A stretch of 51,335 bases of DNA from Hahella sp. HN01 (GTDB lineage: Bacteria; Pseudomonadota; Gammaproteobacteria; Pseudomonadales; Oleiphilaceae), in contig NZ_JAHMIN010000042.1 in assembly GCF_018986435.1 (NCBI RefSeq), positions 1 through 51,335 of the forward strand. Direction: 5' to 3'. How positions within the stretch are numbered: position 1 is the first letter of the stretch; every line of letters begins with the position of its first letter. Below are positions 30,233 to 42,723 of this stretch, piece after piece. The position numbers and the translations under genes are program-made. Under the pieces are notes generated by a model that was given only the letters and a program-made list of their open reading frames with translations, had not been told where the DNA came from and made no database searches.

Positions 30233-31936
30233 CTATTTTTTCGCAGCCAGCGCCTCGTTTTCGATCTTCTTGGTGATGTACCACTGTTGAGCGATAGAAA
30301 GAATATTGTTGACCAACCAGTACAGTACCAGACCTGCGGGGAACCAGAGGAAAAAGACCGTAAAGATAATCGGCATCATCTTCATCACACGCGCTTGAAT
30401 AGGATCTGGAGGCGTTGGGTTCAAAGATGTCTGCAGGAACATCGCAGCGCCCATCAACAGAGGCAATACGAAATAAGGGTCTTTAATGGACAAATCCTGA
30501 ATCCAGAAGAAGAACGGCGCCTGACGTAACTGAACGCTTTCCAACAATACCCAATACAGAGATATAAACACGGGCATCTGTACAATCATGGGTAAGCATC
30601 CGCCCAAAGGATTTATTTTTTCCTTCTTGTACAGTTCCATCATCGCCTGAGACATACGCTGACGATCATCGCCATGCTGTTCCCGAATTCGCTGCATCTC
30701 GGGAGTTACTCTGCGCATGTTCGCCATGGAACGATAGCTGGTGGCGGACAAGTGGAAGAACAAAGCTTTAATCAGTACGGTCAACAGGATAATGGAAATA
30801 CCCCAGTTACCGACAAAATCGTGGATAAACTCCAGCACCAGATACAGTGGCTTGGCGATCAGCCATAACCAGCCAAAATCGACAGTCAAATCCAGATTTG
30901 GAGCCACTTCTTTAAGTGTTTCCATGATCTTGGGTCCAGCATACAGCTTGGCGGCAACGGTGTGTGTTTGCCCTGGCTCGACAGTAAATGCAGGATCAAC
31001 GAACCCCATCAGGTATAAGCCGTTATTCACTCGAGTCTGATAGGTGTGGGTATCGTTAGTTAGAGGCACCCATGCGCTAACAAAATAATGCTGGATAAAC
31101 GCAATCCATCCATTGGGAGAGTCTACTTTAGCGCCTTCGGCGCCGCTCTCGTCCATATCCTTGAAGGTAACCTTCTCATAAGGTTTCTCTGGCGTTGAGA
31201 CAACAGCGCCTAAATATGAAGAAGCTCCGAATCCGCCAGAAGAGGAAGGGTCTGCAGACTTATCACGACGTAATTTGGCTGAAAAGTTAGCTTTCCAAGG
31301 CGCATCAGACTGGTTATTGATCTGAAAAGCGACGTTAATGGAATAACTGGATTTTTCAAACTCATAGTGTTTGATCACAGTAACGCCATTACGTTCTGTT
31401 TTTAGATCTATACCTAACTTGTTTTGTCCGTCTTGCAGGAAATAAGCGTCTTTGTCCGTCGTATAAACTGGGCTAGCGCCATTTTTTGATGCATCAAATC
31501 CATTGGAACCAATTAGACCGCTTTCTGCAACGTAGTAGACTCCGTTGTTTTTTTGCATTAGATCCAAAGGGGTCGGATTCTTTAATGAAATGGGATACTC
31601 AAGTAGTGACGCTTCAACAATATTTCCACCGCTCAAGTCAATTCTGACACGAAGAACGTCAGTTGTGACGGTGATGATCTTACCTATTGAGGAAGCGGAA
31701 ACTGATCCAGTGTCGTCGGTAGTCGCAACAGGCGTTGAAGCCGATTCTGGCGTATCCAGTTCACCAGAGCTCGCGCTGTTTGCAACGCTTGAATCTGAAT
31801 TGCTGCTATCTATTGAAACAGAAGCGGTTTGTGAGACAGGTTGCTGCTGGGGGATCATCTCCTCATTCCATTCCAATACCAATAGGTAGGAAACAACCAA
31901 TAAACCGACTATGAGAGAGGTTCTTAAAAAGTCCAT
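30233..31936 (-). CDS. yidC: Membrane protein insertase YidC
   Basis: 567 residues. An N-terminal membrane anchor (FLRTSLIVGLLVVSYLLVLE) is followed by a low-complexity Ser/Asp linker, the large periplasmic beta-domain and five C-terminal helices with the conserved hydrophilic groove (NWGISIILLTVLIKALFFHL, NPLGGCLPMIVQMPVFISLY). It inserts and folds inner-membrane proteins alone or with SecYEG. Gene order rnpA-yidD-yidC is standard. Confidence 0.98.
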   Translation of the reverse strand: MDFLRTSLIVGLLVVSYLLVLEWNEEMIPQQQPVSQTASVSIDSSNSDSSVANSASSGELDTPESASTPVATTDDTGSVSASSIGKIITVTTDVLRVRIDLSGGNIVEASLLEYPISLKNPTPLDLMQKNNGVYYVAESGLIGSNGFDASKNGASPVYTTDKDAYFLQDGQNKLGIDLKTERNGVTVIKHYEFEKSSYSINVAFQINNQSDAPWKANFSAKLRRDKSADPSSSGGFGASSYLGAVVSTPEKPYEKVTFKDMDESGAEGAKVDSPNGWIAFIQHYFVSAWVPLTNDTHTYQTRVNNGLYLMGFVDPAFTVEPGQTHTVAAKLYAGPKIMETLKEVAPNLDLTVDFGWLWLIAKPLYLVLEFIHDFVGNWGISIILLTVLIKALFFHLSATSYRSMANMRRVTPEMQRIREQHGDDRQRMSQAMMELYKKEKINPLGGCLPMIVQMPVFISLYWVLLESVQLRQAPFFFWIQDLSIKDPYFVLPLLMGAAMFLQTSLNPTPPDPIQARVMKMMPIIFTVFFLWFPAGLVLYWLVNNILSIAQQWYITKKIENEALAAKK

Positions 31937-31951
31937 AAACTATTCAAACTT

Positions 31952-32254
31952 TTATTCGGATGATGAATGAGGGCAGCGTTTGTGAGACAGGCTTTCTGGC
32001 ACTGGATCAATACCCCCTGTTGACCAAGGGTGGCATCTTAGCAGACGACGGACGGTAAGATAACTCCCTCGCAGGAATCCATACTTGGAAATTGCTTCAT
32101 ATCCATAACTTGAGCAACTTGGATAAAAACGGCAGTGCTGTCCTAACATTGGACTGATTGCGTATTTGTACGCCTTTACCAAACCCAAAAGTAAGTATTT
32201 AGGTAGCTGAGGAAGAGTCCGCTTTAGCGAGGGCATTGGCATGTTGCTGACCAA
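31952..32254 (-). CDS. yidD: Membrane protein insertion efficiency factor YidD
   Basis: 100 residues at most. The family core is clear: PKYLLLGLVKAYKYAISPML, then RFYPSCSSYGYEAISKYG with the conserved cysteines, and RRLLRCHPWSTGGIDPVP. The start is uncertain: ATGs at 32242 and 32236 would give a more usual 94-96 residues. It overlaps the rnpA end by up to 56 bp, common in this operon. It assists YidC-dependent insertion. Confidence 0.93.
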   Translation of the reverse strand: MVSNMPMPSLKRTLPQLPKYLLLGLVKAYKYAISPMLGQHCRFYPSCSSYGYEAISKYGFLRGSYLTVRRLLRCHPWSTGGIDPVPESLSHKRCPHSSSE

Positions 32255-32591
32255 TTCGTGAGTACAATTTGGTTAGACATTGAAAAATTTCTTCATTATT
32301 CATGTCTGCAACAGCTTTGCGGGCCAGAACGACAATATCGACGTTTGGAATATTTGCTTGCTGAAGACGAAATACTTCCCGGATGAGCCTTCTAACTCTG
32401 TTTCTTCCCGTCGCCAACTTGATATTTTTTTTGGCGATGACAAGCCCTACTCGAGGATGAGGTAGTTGGTTAGGGATAGCAAGGAGCAGCAAACCAGGAT
32501 GGCCTGCTTTAAAGCGAGCATCATTAAATACGTTACGGAAATCCCCCGGCTTCAAAAGTCGAAGTGATCGGGGGAATTCGTAACCAGCCAT
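32199..32591 (-). CDS. rnpA: Ribonuclease P protein component
   Basis: 130 residues, basic. The RNR motif region RNRVRRLIREVFRL near residue 63 and the N-terminal FPRSLRLLKPGDFRNVF are diagnostic. It binds the RNase P RNA to mature tRNA 5' ends. It lies 31 bp after rpmH in the usual operon. Confidence 0.97.
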   Translation of the reverse strand: MAGYEFPRSLRLLKPGDFRNVFNDARFKAGHPGLLLLAIPNQLPHPRVGLVIAKKNIKLATGRNRVRRLIREVFRLQQANIPNVDIVVLARKAVADMNNEEIFQCLTKLYSRIGQQHANALAKADSSSAT

Positions 32592-32622
32592 CTATAGGTT
32601 GCTTTTAAACAACAGACGACAA

Positions 32623-32757
32623 TTAAGCTGAAATACGCTTACGACCTTTAGCGCGACGGCTGGCCAGAACTTTACGGCCGTTTGCGGTAGCCATGCGGGC
32701 ACGGAAACCGTGAGTGCGTTTACGCTTAAGGACGCTAGGTTGGAATGTGCGTTTCAT
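32623..32757 (-). CDS. rpmH: 50S ribosomal protein L34
   Basis: 44 residues beginning [20 protein letters not shown], ending GRKRISA, the highly conserved L34. The true start is at 32757; an upstream in-frame ATG at 32868 gives a non-conserved extension. First gene of the rpmH-rnpA-yidD-yidC unit facing away from oriC. Confidence 0.98.
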   Translation of the reverse strand: MKRTFQPSVLKRKRTHGFRARMATANGRKVLASRRAKGRKRISA

Positions 32758-32869
32758 ATCCGACTCTTTAGCAAATAACTGGTTGAAATTCGTTCTAGAA
32801 AACAGGGAGCGGAATTGTAGGGAATTTGGAGGCAAATAGCAAATGGGAGTTGCGGAAATTTTCAACACG

Positions 32870-33480
32870 GCCTTTTTAGCAAGAGTTGAAACAAAGTCTG
32901 TGGATCAGTGTGAGTAACTTTTTGCTTGGAGTAGGGCCTGTTAATTTATGTGGAAAAGCTTTAGATCAAAGTTCAAGCAGCGCGAATGGATTTTTGAAAT
33001 CAAAAAGCGCTCACTCACCTGTTATTAAATCTTAGGTTTTTAAGAAAGGATGGTTATGAAGACTTATGATTAGTCAGCCATTTTCCTGTGGATAAGTGTG
33101 GAAAAGTTTTATGTATCATCTGTTTATAGAATGTAAAAGAGCTTGGCAAGCTAGGGATTAACCTTTGAAAAACTGATGAGAACCTGGGGAGGAAACGAAG
33201 AGTTTTCCACAGGCTAAAGTTGTCTCCAGGTCCACAACAAGTTATCCACAGGGAATCACAAGGGTTTTGGATATGAGCAAAGGTTCTAAAAATTTTTTTA
33301 CAGCTAAAAATGTTAACAAGCTTGTTAGTAACTCAGTAACTAAATGAAATTTAAAGTAAAAATAATCCACAGGGGTTCTAATAAGATTTATTTTCGAGGT
33401 GGTAAAGGAAAGTCATTCCAGCTAGAATTTTCCCCTACCTGTTTAGGTTCAGTCTGATTTCGTTGCTTATTGTGGGGAGC
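32870..33480. other. oriC-type region between rpmH and dnaA
   Basis: A non-coding region with DnaA-box-like sequences: TGTGGATAA at 33087-33095 and TTATCCACA at 33242-33250 (both perfect), plus near matches TGTGGATCA at 32899-32907, TTTTCCACA at 33203-33211 and TAATCCACA at 33363-33371. An AT-rich stretch (33280-33362) sits between boxes and could unwind first. The position between rpmH and dnaA is the classical gammaproteobacterial oriC outside the Enterobacterales. Confidence 0.88.
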
Positions 33481-33644
33481 GACGAAGAAAAAGCGTCTTT
33501 ATTAGCCGCCTGATGTGGGTTTTGGCCACAGGGTTTTGTTTTCTCTGAAAAACATCAAAATTCGGTTTTCCATATATAGAAAGCCGCCGTCTTTAATTTG
33601 CGCAAAAAAAAGAGCGAGCATGTACAAATTCTGGAGGTTTGGAA

Positions 33645-35048
33645 GTGACGTCTGAGCTGTGGCATCAATGTCTGGGCTATTTAGAGGACGAGTTGCCAGC
33701 ACAACAGTTCAACACTTGGTTACGCCCTTTGCAGGCGAAAGGTTCTGAGGAAGAACTGCTTTTGTTTGCGCCAAACCGTTTTGTACTGGACTGGGTTAAC
33801 GAGAAGTACATTGGCAGGATCAATGAAATTCTCAGTGAACTGACGTCTCAAAAGGCTCCGCGTATTTCTTTGAAGATTGGCAGCATTGCCGGCAATAACA
33901 AAGGGATGCCGGCAAGTAGAGATATGGGAACTGGCGCTGCAAGGGTTACGGCTCCCTCCAAGCCTGTTATCGCCGATGTCGCTCCGTCCGGAGAAAGAAA
34001 CGTCACGGTGGAAGGGGCTATCAAACACGAGAGTTACCTGAATCCTACGTTTACCTTCGAAACCTTTGTTGAAGGTAAATCGAACCAATTAGCGCGGGCG
34101 GCCGCCATGCAAGTGGCGGATAATCCGGGTAGCGCCTATAACCCCCTGTTTTTATATGGTGGGGTAGGTTTAGGGAAAACGCACTTGATGCAGGCGGTAG
34201 GTAACGCCATTTTCAAGAAAAACCCCAATGCGAAGATTCTTTATCTGCACTCCGAAAGGTTCGTTGCAGATATGGTGAAAGCGTTGCAGCTGAATGCTTT
34301 CAACGAGTTCAAGCGCCTCTATCGATCCGTCGATGCGCTGCTGATTGATGATATTCAGTTCTTCGCACGCAAAGAGAGATCTCAGGAAGAGTTTTTCCAT
34401 ACCTTTAATGCCTTGTTGGAAGGCGGTCAGCAGATGATTCTGACTTGTGACCGTTATCCAAAAGAGATTGATCACATGGAAGAGCGCCTGAAATCCCGCT
34501 TCGGTTGGGGACTGACGGTGATGGTTGAGCCGCCTGAATTGGAAACCCGTGTAGCGATTTTGATGAAGAAGGCGGAGCAGGCCAACGTCCATTTAAGCAG
34601 TGAGTCCGCTTTCTTTATTGCGCAAAAAATCCGCTCTAACGTTCGAGAACTGGAAGGCGCGTTAAAGCTGGTGATTGCAAATGCCCACTTCACTGGGCAG
34701 GAAATCACGCCAGCGTTTATTCGCGAATGTTTGAAGGATTTGCTGGCGCTGCACGAGAAGCAGGTCAGTATCGATAATATCCAGAGAACGGTGGCGGAAT
34801 ATTACAAAATTCGCGTTGCGGATATTTTGTCAAAGCGTCGCACCCGCTCAATTACCCGTCCAAGGCAGATGGCAATGGCGTTGGCTAAGGAGCTGACTAA
34901 CCATAGTCTGCCGGAAATCGGCGAGGCTTTTGGGGGACGAGATCACACCACGGTATTGCACGCCTGTAAGGTCATGATAGAACTTCAGCAAAACGATCCC
35001 ACTCTGCGTGACGATTATCAGAATTTTATGCGCATGTTAACCAGCTAG
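33645..35048 (+). CDS. dnaA: Chromosomal replication initiator DnaA
   Basis: 467 residues from a GTG at 33645 ([20 protein letters not shown]) with GGAGG 7 nt upstream; a TTG two codons earlier is too close to that site. Domain III has Walker [11 protein letters not shown] and Walker [10 protein letters not shown]. Domain IV ends with the DNA-binding signature [12 protein letters not shown]. It binds the boxes upstream and melts oriC. dnaN follows after about 100 bp. Confidence 0.98.
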   Translation: MTSELWHQCLGYLEDELPAQQFNTWLRPLQAKGSEEELLLFAPNRFVLDWVNEKYIGRINEILSELTSQKAPRISLKIGSIAGNNKGMPASRDMGTGAARVTAPSKPVIADVAPSGERNVTVEGAIKHESYLNPTFTFETFVEGKSNQLARAAAMQVADNPGSAYNPLFLYGGVGLGKTHLMQAVGNAIFKKNPNAKILYLHSERFVADMVKALQLNAFNEFKRLYRSVDALLIDDIQFFARKERSQEEFFHTFNALLEGGQQMILTCDRYPKEIDHMEERLKSRFGWGLTVMVEPPELETRVAILMKKAEQANVHLSSESAFFIAQKIRSNVRELEGALKLVIANAHFTGQEITPAFIRECLKDLLALHEKQVSIDNIQRTVAEYYKIRVADILSKRRTRSITRPRQMAMALAKELTNHSLPEIGEAFGGRDHTTVLHACKVMIELQQNDPTLRDDYQNFMRMLTS

Positions 35049-35150
35049 TTAGGCGAAAATATGCGCCGTCAGCTTGATGGCGACCCAAAGATTTAGTTTA
35101 AAATAGCAACATTTTCAGTGATTTAAGAGTTTATAGAAACGGGATATTAC

Positions 35151-36254
35151 ATGAAGCTCACTATAACCAGAGAGGCGCTTGTCACGTCATTGCAAATGAT
35201 TTCTGGGGTGGTTGAAAAACGCCAGACCATGCCTGTGCTCGCCAACGTATTGCTTGACGCCAGAGACGGAAAGCTGGTTATCACCGGCACAAATATGGAA
35301 GTGGAGCTGGTTGCGGAAATTAGCGACGTAAACATTGAGCATGAATCCAGAATCACCGTTCCTGCCAAGAAATTTACAGATATCTGTCGCGCCCTTCCTG
35401 AAGGAGCCGCTATCGGTATTGAACTGAAAGACGGACGTTTGAACGTTCGTTATGGCAGCAGTCATTTCATATTGTCTACATTGCCTGCGGAACACTTCCC
35501 CAATGTGGAGGAAGAACCTGAAAGCGTTAAAGTTATGTTGCCGCAAAGAGAACTTAAGCGCTTGATTGATGCAACGGCCTTTGCGATGGCCCAGCAGGAT
35601 GTTCGTTATTATTTGAATGGCATGTTGATGGAGTTGGATGAGCAGGGTCTGCGCGCTGTCGCAACAGACGGCCATCGCCTCGCCCTCGCCAATGTGTCCC
35701 TTCAAACCGGCGTTAGTGAAAAGCGCCAGCCTATCGTACCGCGTAAGGGGATTTTGGAGTTAGGTCGTCTTCTTAGCGATACAGATGAGTCCTGTACCCT
35801 GGTGTTCGGCGATAATCATGTGCGGGCCAGCGTAGGGCATTTTACTTTTACGTCTAAGTTAATTGACGGAAAATTCCCTGATTATCAAAGAGTTATTCCA
35901 AGATCCGGGGATAAGGTGATGATCGCGGACAGGGTCCTGTTGAAAGGCGTTTTGTCGCGCGCAAGTATCTTGTCACATGAAAGCATCCGTGGCGTGCGCC
36001 TGCAGTTTGAAGATGGACTGTTAAAAGTATTTGCGAATAATCCAGATCAGGAAGAGGCGGAGGATAGCCTGGAAGTCGAATACCCGCATGAAGCATTGCA
36101 AATTGGCTTCAACGTGGGTTACCTGATTGACGTGCTTAATGCACTGGACGATGAACAGGTCAAAGTAACGCTTTCCAATGCGAATAGCAGCGCTTTGGTG
36201 GAAGGCGTCGATACCAGAGACGCCGTGTATGTCGTCATGCCTATGAGGCTATAG
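35151..36254 (+). CDS. dnaN: DNA polymerase III beta sliding clamp
   Basis: 367 residues, standard length. It starts MKLTITREALVTSLQMISGV with the three clamp domains and ends with the conserved PMRL. Forms the dimeric ring that tethers polymerase III. It follows dnaA in the usual order, but recF does not follow directly here. Confidence 0.98.
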   Translation: MKLTITREALVTSLQMISGVVEKRQTMPVLANVLLDARDGKLVITGTNMEVELVAEISDVNIEHESRITVPAKKFTDICRALPEGAAIGIELKDGRLNVRYGSSHFILSTLPAEHFPNVEEEPESVKVMLPQRELKRLIDATAFAMAQQDVRYYLNGMLMELDEQGLRAVATDGHRLALANVSLQTGVSEKRQPIVPRKGILELGRLLSDTDESCTLVFGDNHVRASVGHFTFTSKLIDGKFPDYQRVIPRSGDKVMIADRVLLKGVLSRASILSHESIRGVRLQFEDGLLKVFANNPDQEEAEDSLEVEYPHEALQIGFNVGYLIDVLNALDDEQVKVTLSNANSSALVEGVDTRDAVYVVMPMRL

Positions 36255-36394
36255 TCAGTTAAACTGATAGCGCCGTGAATCTGTTCGAGTTCGAAAGGTT
36301 ACGGCGCGTCGCCCGATCGGGTATGACGCTTGGCAAGGATGTATCGCCCCTGAATGCAGACAGAGTTTGAATCTCAGCGAGAGTGGAAAAGCTT

Positions 36395-37672
36395 ATGGGA
36401 AAAATTGTTAACGCAGTAAAGGGAGCCGCCAGGATTGGTCAAACGGCGGCAGTCATATCCAAGGTTGGCTTTGGCTGGTTGAAGGGAAATCGCGCGCCTG
36501 CGCCGAAGCTTTTGCGACAGACTTTTGAAGAACTGGGCGCCACTTATATCAAGCTGGGGCAATTTATCGCCAGTTCGCCAACGTTTTTCCCTGCAGATTA
36601 TGTTGAAGAGTTTCAGCTGTGTTTGGATAAAACCAAACCTCTGCCCTACTCGCAAATCGAGAGAATCCTGAAGGAAGAATTCAAGCGGCCATTGCAGTCG
36701 ATATATTCGCATATCGACACCAAGCCGTTGGCTTCCGCATCCATCGCACAGGTTCACGCGGCGCGTTTGGTGACAGGCGAGGATGTGGTTATCAAGGTTC
36801 AGAAGCCAGGCGTTCGCAATGTTCTGCTGACTGATCTGAATTTTTTGTATGTAGCAGCGCGTGTAGTCGAGTATTTAGCGCCAAAGCTGTCCTGGACATC
36901 ACTATCTGGCATTGTGGAAGAGATACAGCGAACCATGATGGAAGAGTGTGATTTCTATCAGGAGGCGGCCAATCTCAAAGAGTTTAGAGAGTTCCTGGTG
37001 AATAGCGGCAACGAGCAAGCGGTTGTACCCACTGTATACGAGCAGGCCAGCACCATGCGGGTGTTAACCATGGAGCGTTTCTATGGCGTGCCTCTGACAG
37101 ATCTGGAAACGATTCGCAAATATTGCCCGGATCCAGAGAAGACGCTGATCACCGCAATGAATACCTGGTTCGCCAGTTTGACGCAGTGCGACTTCTTTCA
37201 CGCGGATGTTCACGCAGGAAACCTGATGGTATTGGAAGATGGCCGCATCGGTTTTATCGACTTTGGCATCGTGGGGCGTATTGGCTCTGGAACCTGGCAG
37301 GCGGTGTCTGATTTCATCACGGCGATAATGATGGGTAATTTCCACGGTATGGCTGACGCTATGTCGAGAATCGGCATCACCAAGACTCAATTAAGCGTGG
37401 ATGACCTCGCGGCGGATATCGCAGACGTTTACAAAAAAATGGATGCGATGACGCCAGATATGCCGCCGATATATTACGATCAGCAGACTGGCGATGATGA
37501 AGTTAACAATATTTTGATGGATCTGGTGAAGATCGGTGAGCAGCACGGTCTGCACTTTCCCAGGGAGTTTGCGTTGCTGCTAAAACAGTTTTTGTATTTC
37601 GACCGTTATGTACATGTGCTGGCCCCAGAGCTGGATATGTTTATGGATGAAAGGCTCAGCCTGATTCAATAA
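36395..37672 (+). CDS. AarF/ABC1/UbiB-family atypical kinase
   Basis: 425 residues from the ATG at 36395 (a GTG four codons earlier is possible). Motifs: the family KxGQ (TYIKLGQFIAS), ASIAQVHAARL, an invariant E in MMEECDFYQEA, HADVHAGNL and IGFIDFG. UbiB-type kinases support ubiquinone biosynthesis or lipid handling at the membrane. Unlike UbiB, no C-terminal membrane helices are clear, and the protein is shorter than UbiB (about 545), so it is a paralogue of unknown substrate. It interrupts the dnaN-recF pair and ends with its own terminator. Confidence 0.88.
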   Translation: MGKIVNAVKGAARIGQTAAVISKVGFGWLKGNRAPAPKLLRQTFEELGATYIKLGQFIASSPTFFPADYVEEFQLCLDKTKPLPYSQIERILKEEFKRPLQSIYSHIDTKPLASASIAQVHAARLVTGEDVVIKVQKPGVRNVLLTDLNFLYVAARVVEYLAPKLSWTSLSGIVEEIQRTMMEECDFYQEAANLKEFREFLVNSGNEQAVVPTVYEQASTMRVLTMERFYGVPLTDLETIRKYCPDPEKTLITAMNTWFASLTQCDFFHADVHAGNLMVLEDGRIGFIDFGIVGRIGSGTWQAVSDFITAIMMGNFHGMADAMSRIGITKTQLSVDDLAADIADVYKKMDAMTPDMPPIYYDQQTGDDEVNNILMDLVKIGEQHGLHFPREFALLLKQFLYFDRYVHVLAPELDMFMDERLSLIQ

Positions 37673-37697
37673 CGGCGGTTCACTTGCGTAGTTAAAG

Positions 37698-37730
37698 AAC
37701 CTAGCACATTGTTGTGTTAGGTTTTTTTGT
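37698..37730 (+). terminator. Intrinsic terminator after the AarF-family gene
   Basis: AACCTAGCACA pairs with TGTGTTAGGTT with a small internal mismatch, followed by seven T. It lies about 25 bp after the stop and just before the marC ribosome site. Confidence 0.8.
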
Positions 37731-37744
37731 TTAAGGGGAAGTTG

Positions 37745-38347
37745 ATGGATATCGTATCCGCGTTGACCTTGTTAATCGTGGTCATGGACCCATTGGGAAA
37801 TATTCCTTTGTTCTTGAGTATTCTTGAGCGGGTGGACGTCAAGAGAAGAAAGAAAGTATTGTTCAGAGAACTGCTGATCGCTTTGGCTATTCTGCTGGTG
37901 TTCTTGTTCTGTGGACAGTACTTGCTCAAGATATTCAGCCTAAGCAAAGAGTCCGTAGGCATCGCTGGCGCTATCGTATTATTTATCATTGCATTGCGTA
38001 TGATCTTCCCCGCCAAGCGCGAGTGGCTTGAAGATCTCCCTGATGGCGAGCCTTTTATCGTGCCGTTGGCAATCCCCTTTGTGGCGGGTCCCTCAGCCTT
38101 GGCGACCTTGATTCTGATTTCCACCCGGGAACCGGAAAGAATGATGGATTGGTCTATCGTGGTATTGCTGGCCTGGTCTGTCACCGCCGTCACGCTGATG
38201 AGCTCCACCTTTTTATATAAGGTACTCCGCAAGCGAGGCATCATCGCCATAGAGCGTCTTATGGGGATGCTGTTGATTGCCGTATCGGTAGAGATGTTCC
38301 TGATGGGCTTACAGCCTCTATTGACTAAATTGACCCACGTATCCTGA
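37745..38347 (+). CDS. MarC-family integral membrane protein
   Basis: 200 residues with six hydrophobic helices. The MarC signature VVMDPLGNIPLFLSILE lies near residue 13, and IPFVAGPSALATLILIS near 113. The ATG at 37745 has GGGGA 6 nt upstream; a TTG six codons earlier overlaps the terminator. The function of the family is unclear; early links to multiple antibiotic resistance were not upheld. It lies 15 bp before recF. Confidence 0.9.
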   Translation: MDIVSALTLLIVVMDPLGNIPLFLSILERVDVKRRKKVLFRELLIALAILLVFLFCGQYLLKIFSLSKESVGIAGAIVLFIIALRMIFPAKREWLEDLPDGEPFIVPLAIPFVAGPSALATLILISTREPERMMDWSIVVLLAWSVTAVTLMSSTFLYKVLRKRGIIAIERLMGMLLIAVSVEMFLMGLQPLLTKLTHVS

Positions 38348-38362
38348 CGTTGGATTGTTGGA

Positions 38363-39490
38363 ATGGGTCTTAGTCGTATTGCATTCACCAACTTGCGTAA
38401 TATTTCCAGCCTGAAGTTGGATACCTCTGCGAGATTACTGTTATTTCACGGGAATAACGGAAGTGGAAAAAGTAGTCTTTTGGAAGGCGTTTACCTGCTG
38501 GGACGGGGGGCGTCATTTCGTACTAAGGAACTGGATTACGCTGTTTCACATCTATCTGATGAAATGGTCTGTTTTGGCGAAGCCGTCAATGAAGACGCCG
38601 GCAAATCATTCCGCATTGGCGTCAGCCGTCAAAAGACAGGCAAACTGACCAGAGTCAGAATCAACGGCGAGAGCGCCAGAACCTTGTCTGAGCTGGCGGC
38701 GGCCCTCCCTATCTTGATTGTTACTCCTGATACCTTTGGGTTTATTAATGGAGGCCCAGGGGAAAGAAGGCGCTTTGTCGACTGGGGAGTGTTTCACGTG
38801 GAACACCAATTCAAAGTGGTCTGGCAGAACTGGCGCAAATTGCTATTGCAAAGGAATAAATTGCTGAAAAGTGGTAATATTAGCCGTTCTGAGTTAAGTG
38901 CATGGGACAATCAATACGTAGCGTATTCAGACGAGATAAGCCGTTATAGAGACGCCTACTTCGCTGAATTGAAGGAAATTCTCATCGAATCTCTGAAAGA
39001 GTCCAGTGAGCAAACCAGGGATATTGGCGATAAGCTGACGATTACGCTTAGCAATGGCTGGTATCAGAATGATGTCATTCACATGGAGCAACTGGCTTCG
39101 TCAGTCGAAAGCGACGTAAAAAAGGGATTCACAACTTTAGGCCCACACCGGGCGGATATTAAGGTAAAGGTCGGTGGGGTTCACGCGAAGGAAGTGTTAT
39201 CAAGAGGTCAGCAGAAGACCTTGATAACACACCTGTACTTATCACAATTGGAAATATTACGGCGGCGGACAAATCAAAGGCCCATCGTGCTGATTGATGA
39301 TGTTGGAGCGGAGCTGGATACCGGAAATCAGGTAACACTGTTAACGAGAATGTTGGAGAAAGGGGCCCAGGTGTTTGTGACGGTCCTGGATAAACAGCAG
39401 TCAGAATATTTGTTCGGCCATTTTAATCAAGAATACGACACGCAAATGTTTCACGTGGAACAGGGTGCTGTCACCAAAGTCCACAATTAG
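38363..39490 (+). CDS. recF: DNA replication and repair protein RecF
   Basis: 375 residues. Walker A FHGNNGSGKSSLLEG near residue 31, the ABC-type signature LSRGQQKTLI, and Walker B PIVLIDDVGAELD. An SMC-like ATPase loading RecA at gaps with RecO and RecR. It precedes gyrB by 23 bp, as usual. Confidence 0.97.
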   Translation: MGLSRIAFTNLRNISSLKLDTSARLLLFHGNNGSGKSSLLEGVYLLGRGASFRTKELDYAVSHLSDEMVCFGEAVNEDAGKSFRIGVSRQKTGKLTRVRINGESARTLSELAAALPILIVTPDTFGFINGGPGERRRFVDWGVFHVEHQFKVVWQNWRKLLLQRNKLLKSGNISRSELSAWDNQYVAYSDEISRYRDAYFAELKEILIESLKESSEQTRDIGDKLTITLSNGWYQNDVIHMEQLASSVESDVKKGFTTLGPHRADIKVKVGGVHAKEVLSRGQQKTLITHLYLSQLEILRRRTNQRPIVLIDDVGAELDTGNQVTLLTRMLEKGAQVFVTVLDKQQSEYLFGHFNQEYDTQMFHVEQGAVTKVHN

Positions 39491-39504
39491 CGTGTGACGG
39501 TTAG

Positions 39505-41931
<2,427 letters not shown>

Positions 41932-41952
41932 CTACTCCCCCTCTCTAATAAT

Positions 41953-41985
41953 AAAAAGGGCTGCAATCGCAGCCCTTTTTTTCTC
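41953..41985. terminator. Intrinsic terminator after gyrB
   Basis: AAAAAGGGCTGC (41953-41964) pairs with GCAGCCCTTTTT (41969-41980), loop 4, plus a T-run. It serves gyrB and, from the other side, the convergent kinase gene. Confidence 0.92.
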
Positions 41986-41994
41986 CATCGTTTG

Positions 41995-42522
41995 TTAAGA
42001 GCCCCATGAAAGCAGGCAGCTCTCCATCTCTCTCGGAGAACGAATCCGAATAAAGCGGATGTGAGCGTATCGCGGATCTCTCATTATCGACAGGTACTTT
42101 TTGCGGTTTTTCTTATAGGTAGTCATGGTCCAGAGGACGATGGAGTCCTTGCTGAACAGCTTGCGTAGAGATTCTTTATTGCCTGTACCCGCCCAAAGTT
42201 CCCTTTTTGTGATGATGCGGGTTAGTGCTCTTCTGATTGCCTGAAAGAGTGTGCGTGGGAAAGAGTAGTCTATCCAAACGACTATCTGAGCCCTATCCCA
42301 TTTCAACTGAGTTCTGCTGTTGTAATTACCGTCCAATATCCAGTCTTCCTGCTGCAGCGCCTGCGCAACCCGGGCGCTGAAGATCTCTTCTGGATGGTTT
42401 CGCCAGTCTGGTCCCCAATATAGGGCGTCCATTTCTATATAAGGAATGTCGAGCTTTTCTGACAGCCTTTTACTGAAGGTGGACTTCCCACTGCCACTGG
42501 TCCCAATTACGTTAATTCTCAT
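41995..42522 (-). CDS. P-loop nucleoside kinase-like protein (FlaR/adenylate-kinase-like)
   Basis: 175 residues from the ATG at 42522 (AAGGAG 5 nt upstream; a GTG two codons before is less well spaced). Walker A GTSGSGKSTFS near residue 7, then IEMDALYWGPDWRNHP and a lid-like arginine region. This is the small family often annotated as DNA topology modulation protein FlaR or adenylate kinase-like; the name is historic and the substrate is unknown. Confidence 0.82.
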   Translation of the reverse strand: MRINVIGTSGSGKSTFSKRLSEKLDIPYIEMDALYWGPDWRNHPEEIFSARVAQALQQEDWILDGNYNSRTQLKWDRAQIVVWIDYSFPRTLFQAIRRALTRIITKRELWAGTGNKESLRKLFSKDSIVLWTMTTYKKNRKKYLSIMRDPRYAHIRFIRIRSPREMESCLLSWGS

Positions 42523-42674
42523 CTTCACTCCTTATATTCAGAAAAGGTTAAACAGGGGTGAAGCAACGCGGGAGCGACATTATAGAGTTCTCTGACTGGA
42601 CGTATAGATGTCGAAGCGAGTTTGCTTATCTAATGCCGAAATTACTCATTATTTGACACAAAGCTGGGTAATAA

Positions 42675-42698
42675 AAAGCGGCTTCATCGAGCCGCTTT
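42675..42698. terminator. Hairpin terminator between the kinase gene and the broken beta-helix gene
   Basis: AAAGCGGCT (42675-42683) pairs with AGCCGCTTT (42690-42698), loop 6. Flanking A and T runs are short but present. Confidence 0.7.
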
Positions 42699-42723
42699 GT
42701 ATATGAGGATTAACTGGGTTTTG

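Noticed and set aside
33639..33647. TTG start for dnaA at 33639
   Set aside because: It begins 1 nt after GGAGG; the GTG at 33645 has normal spacing.
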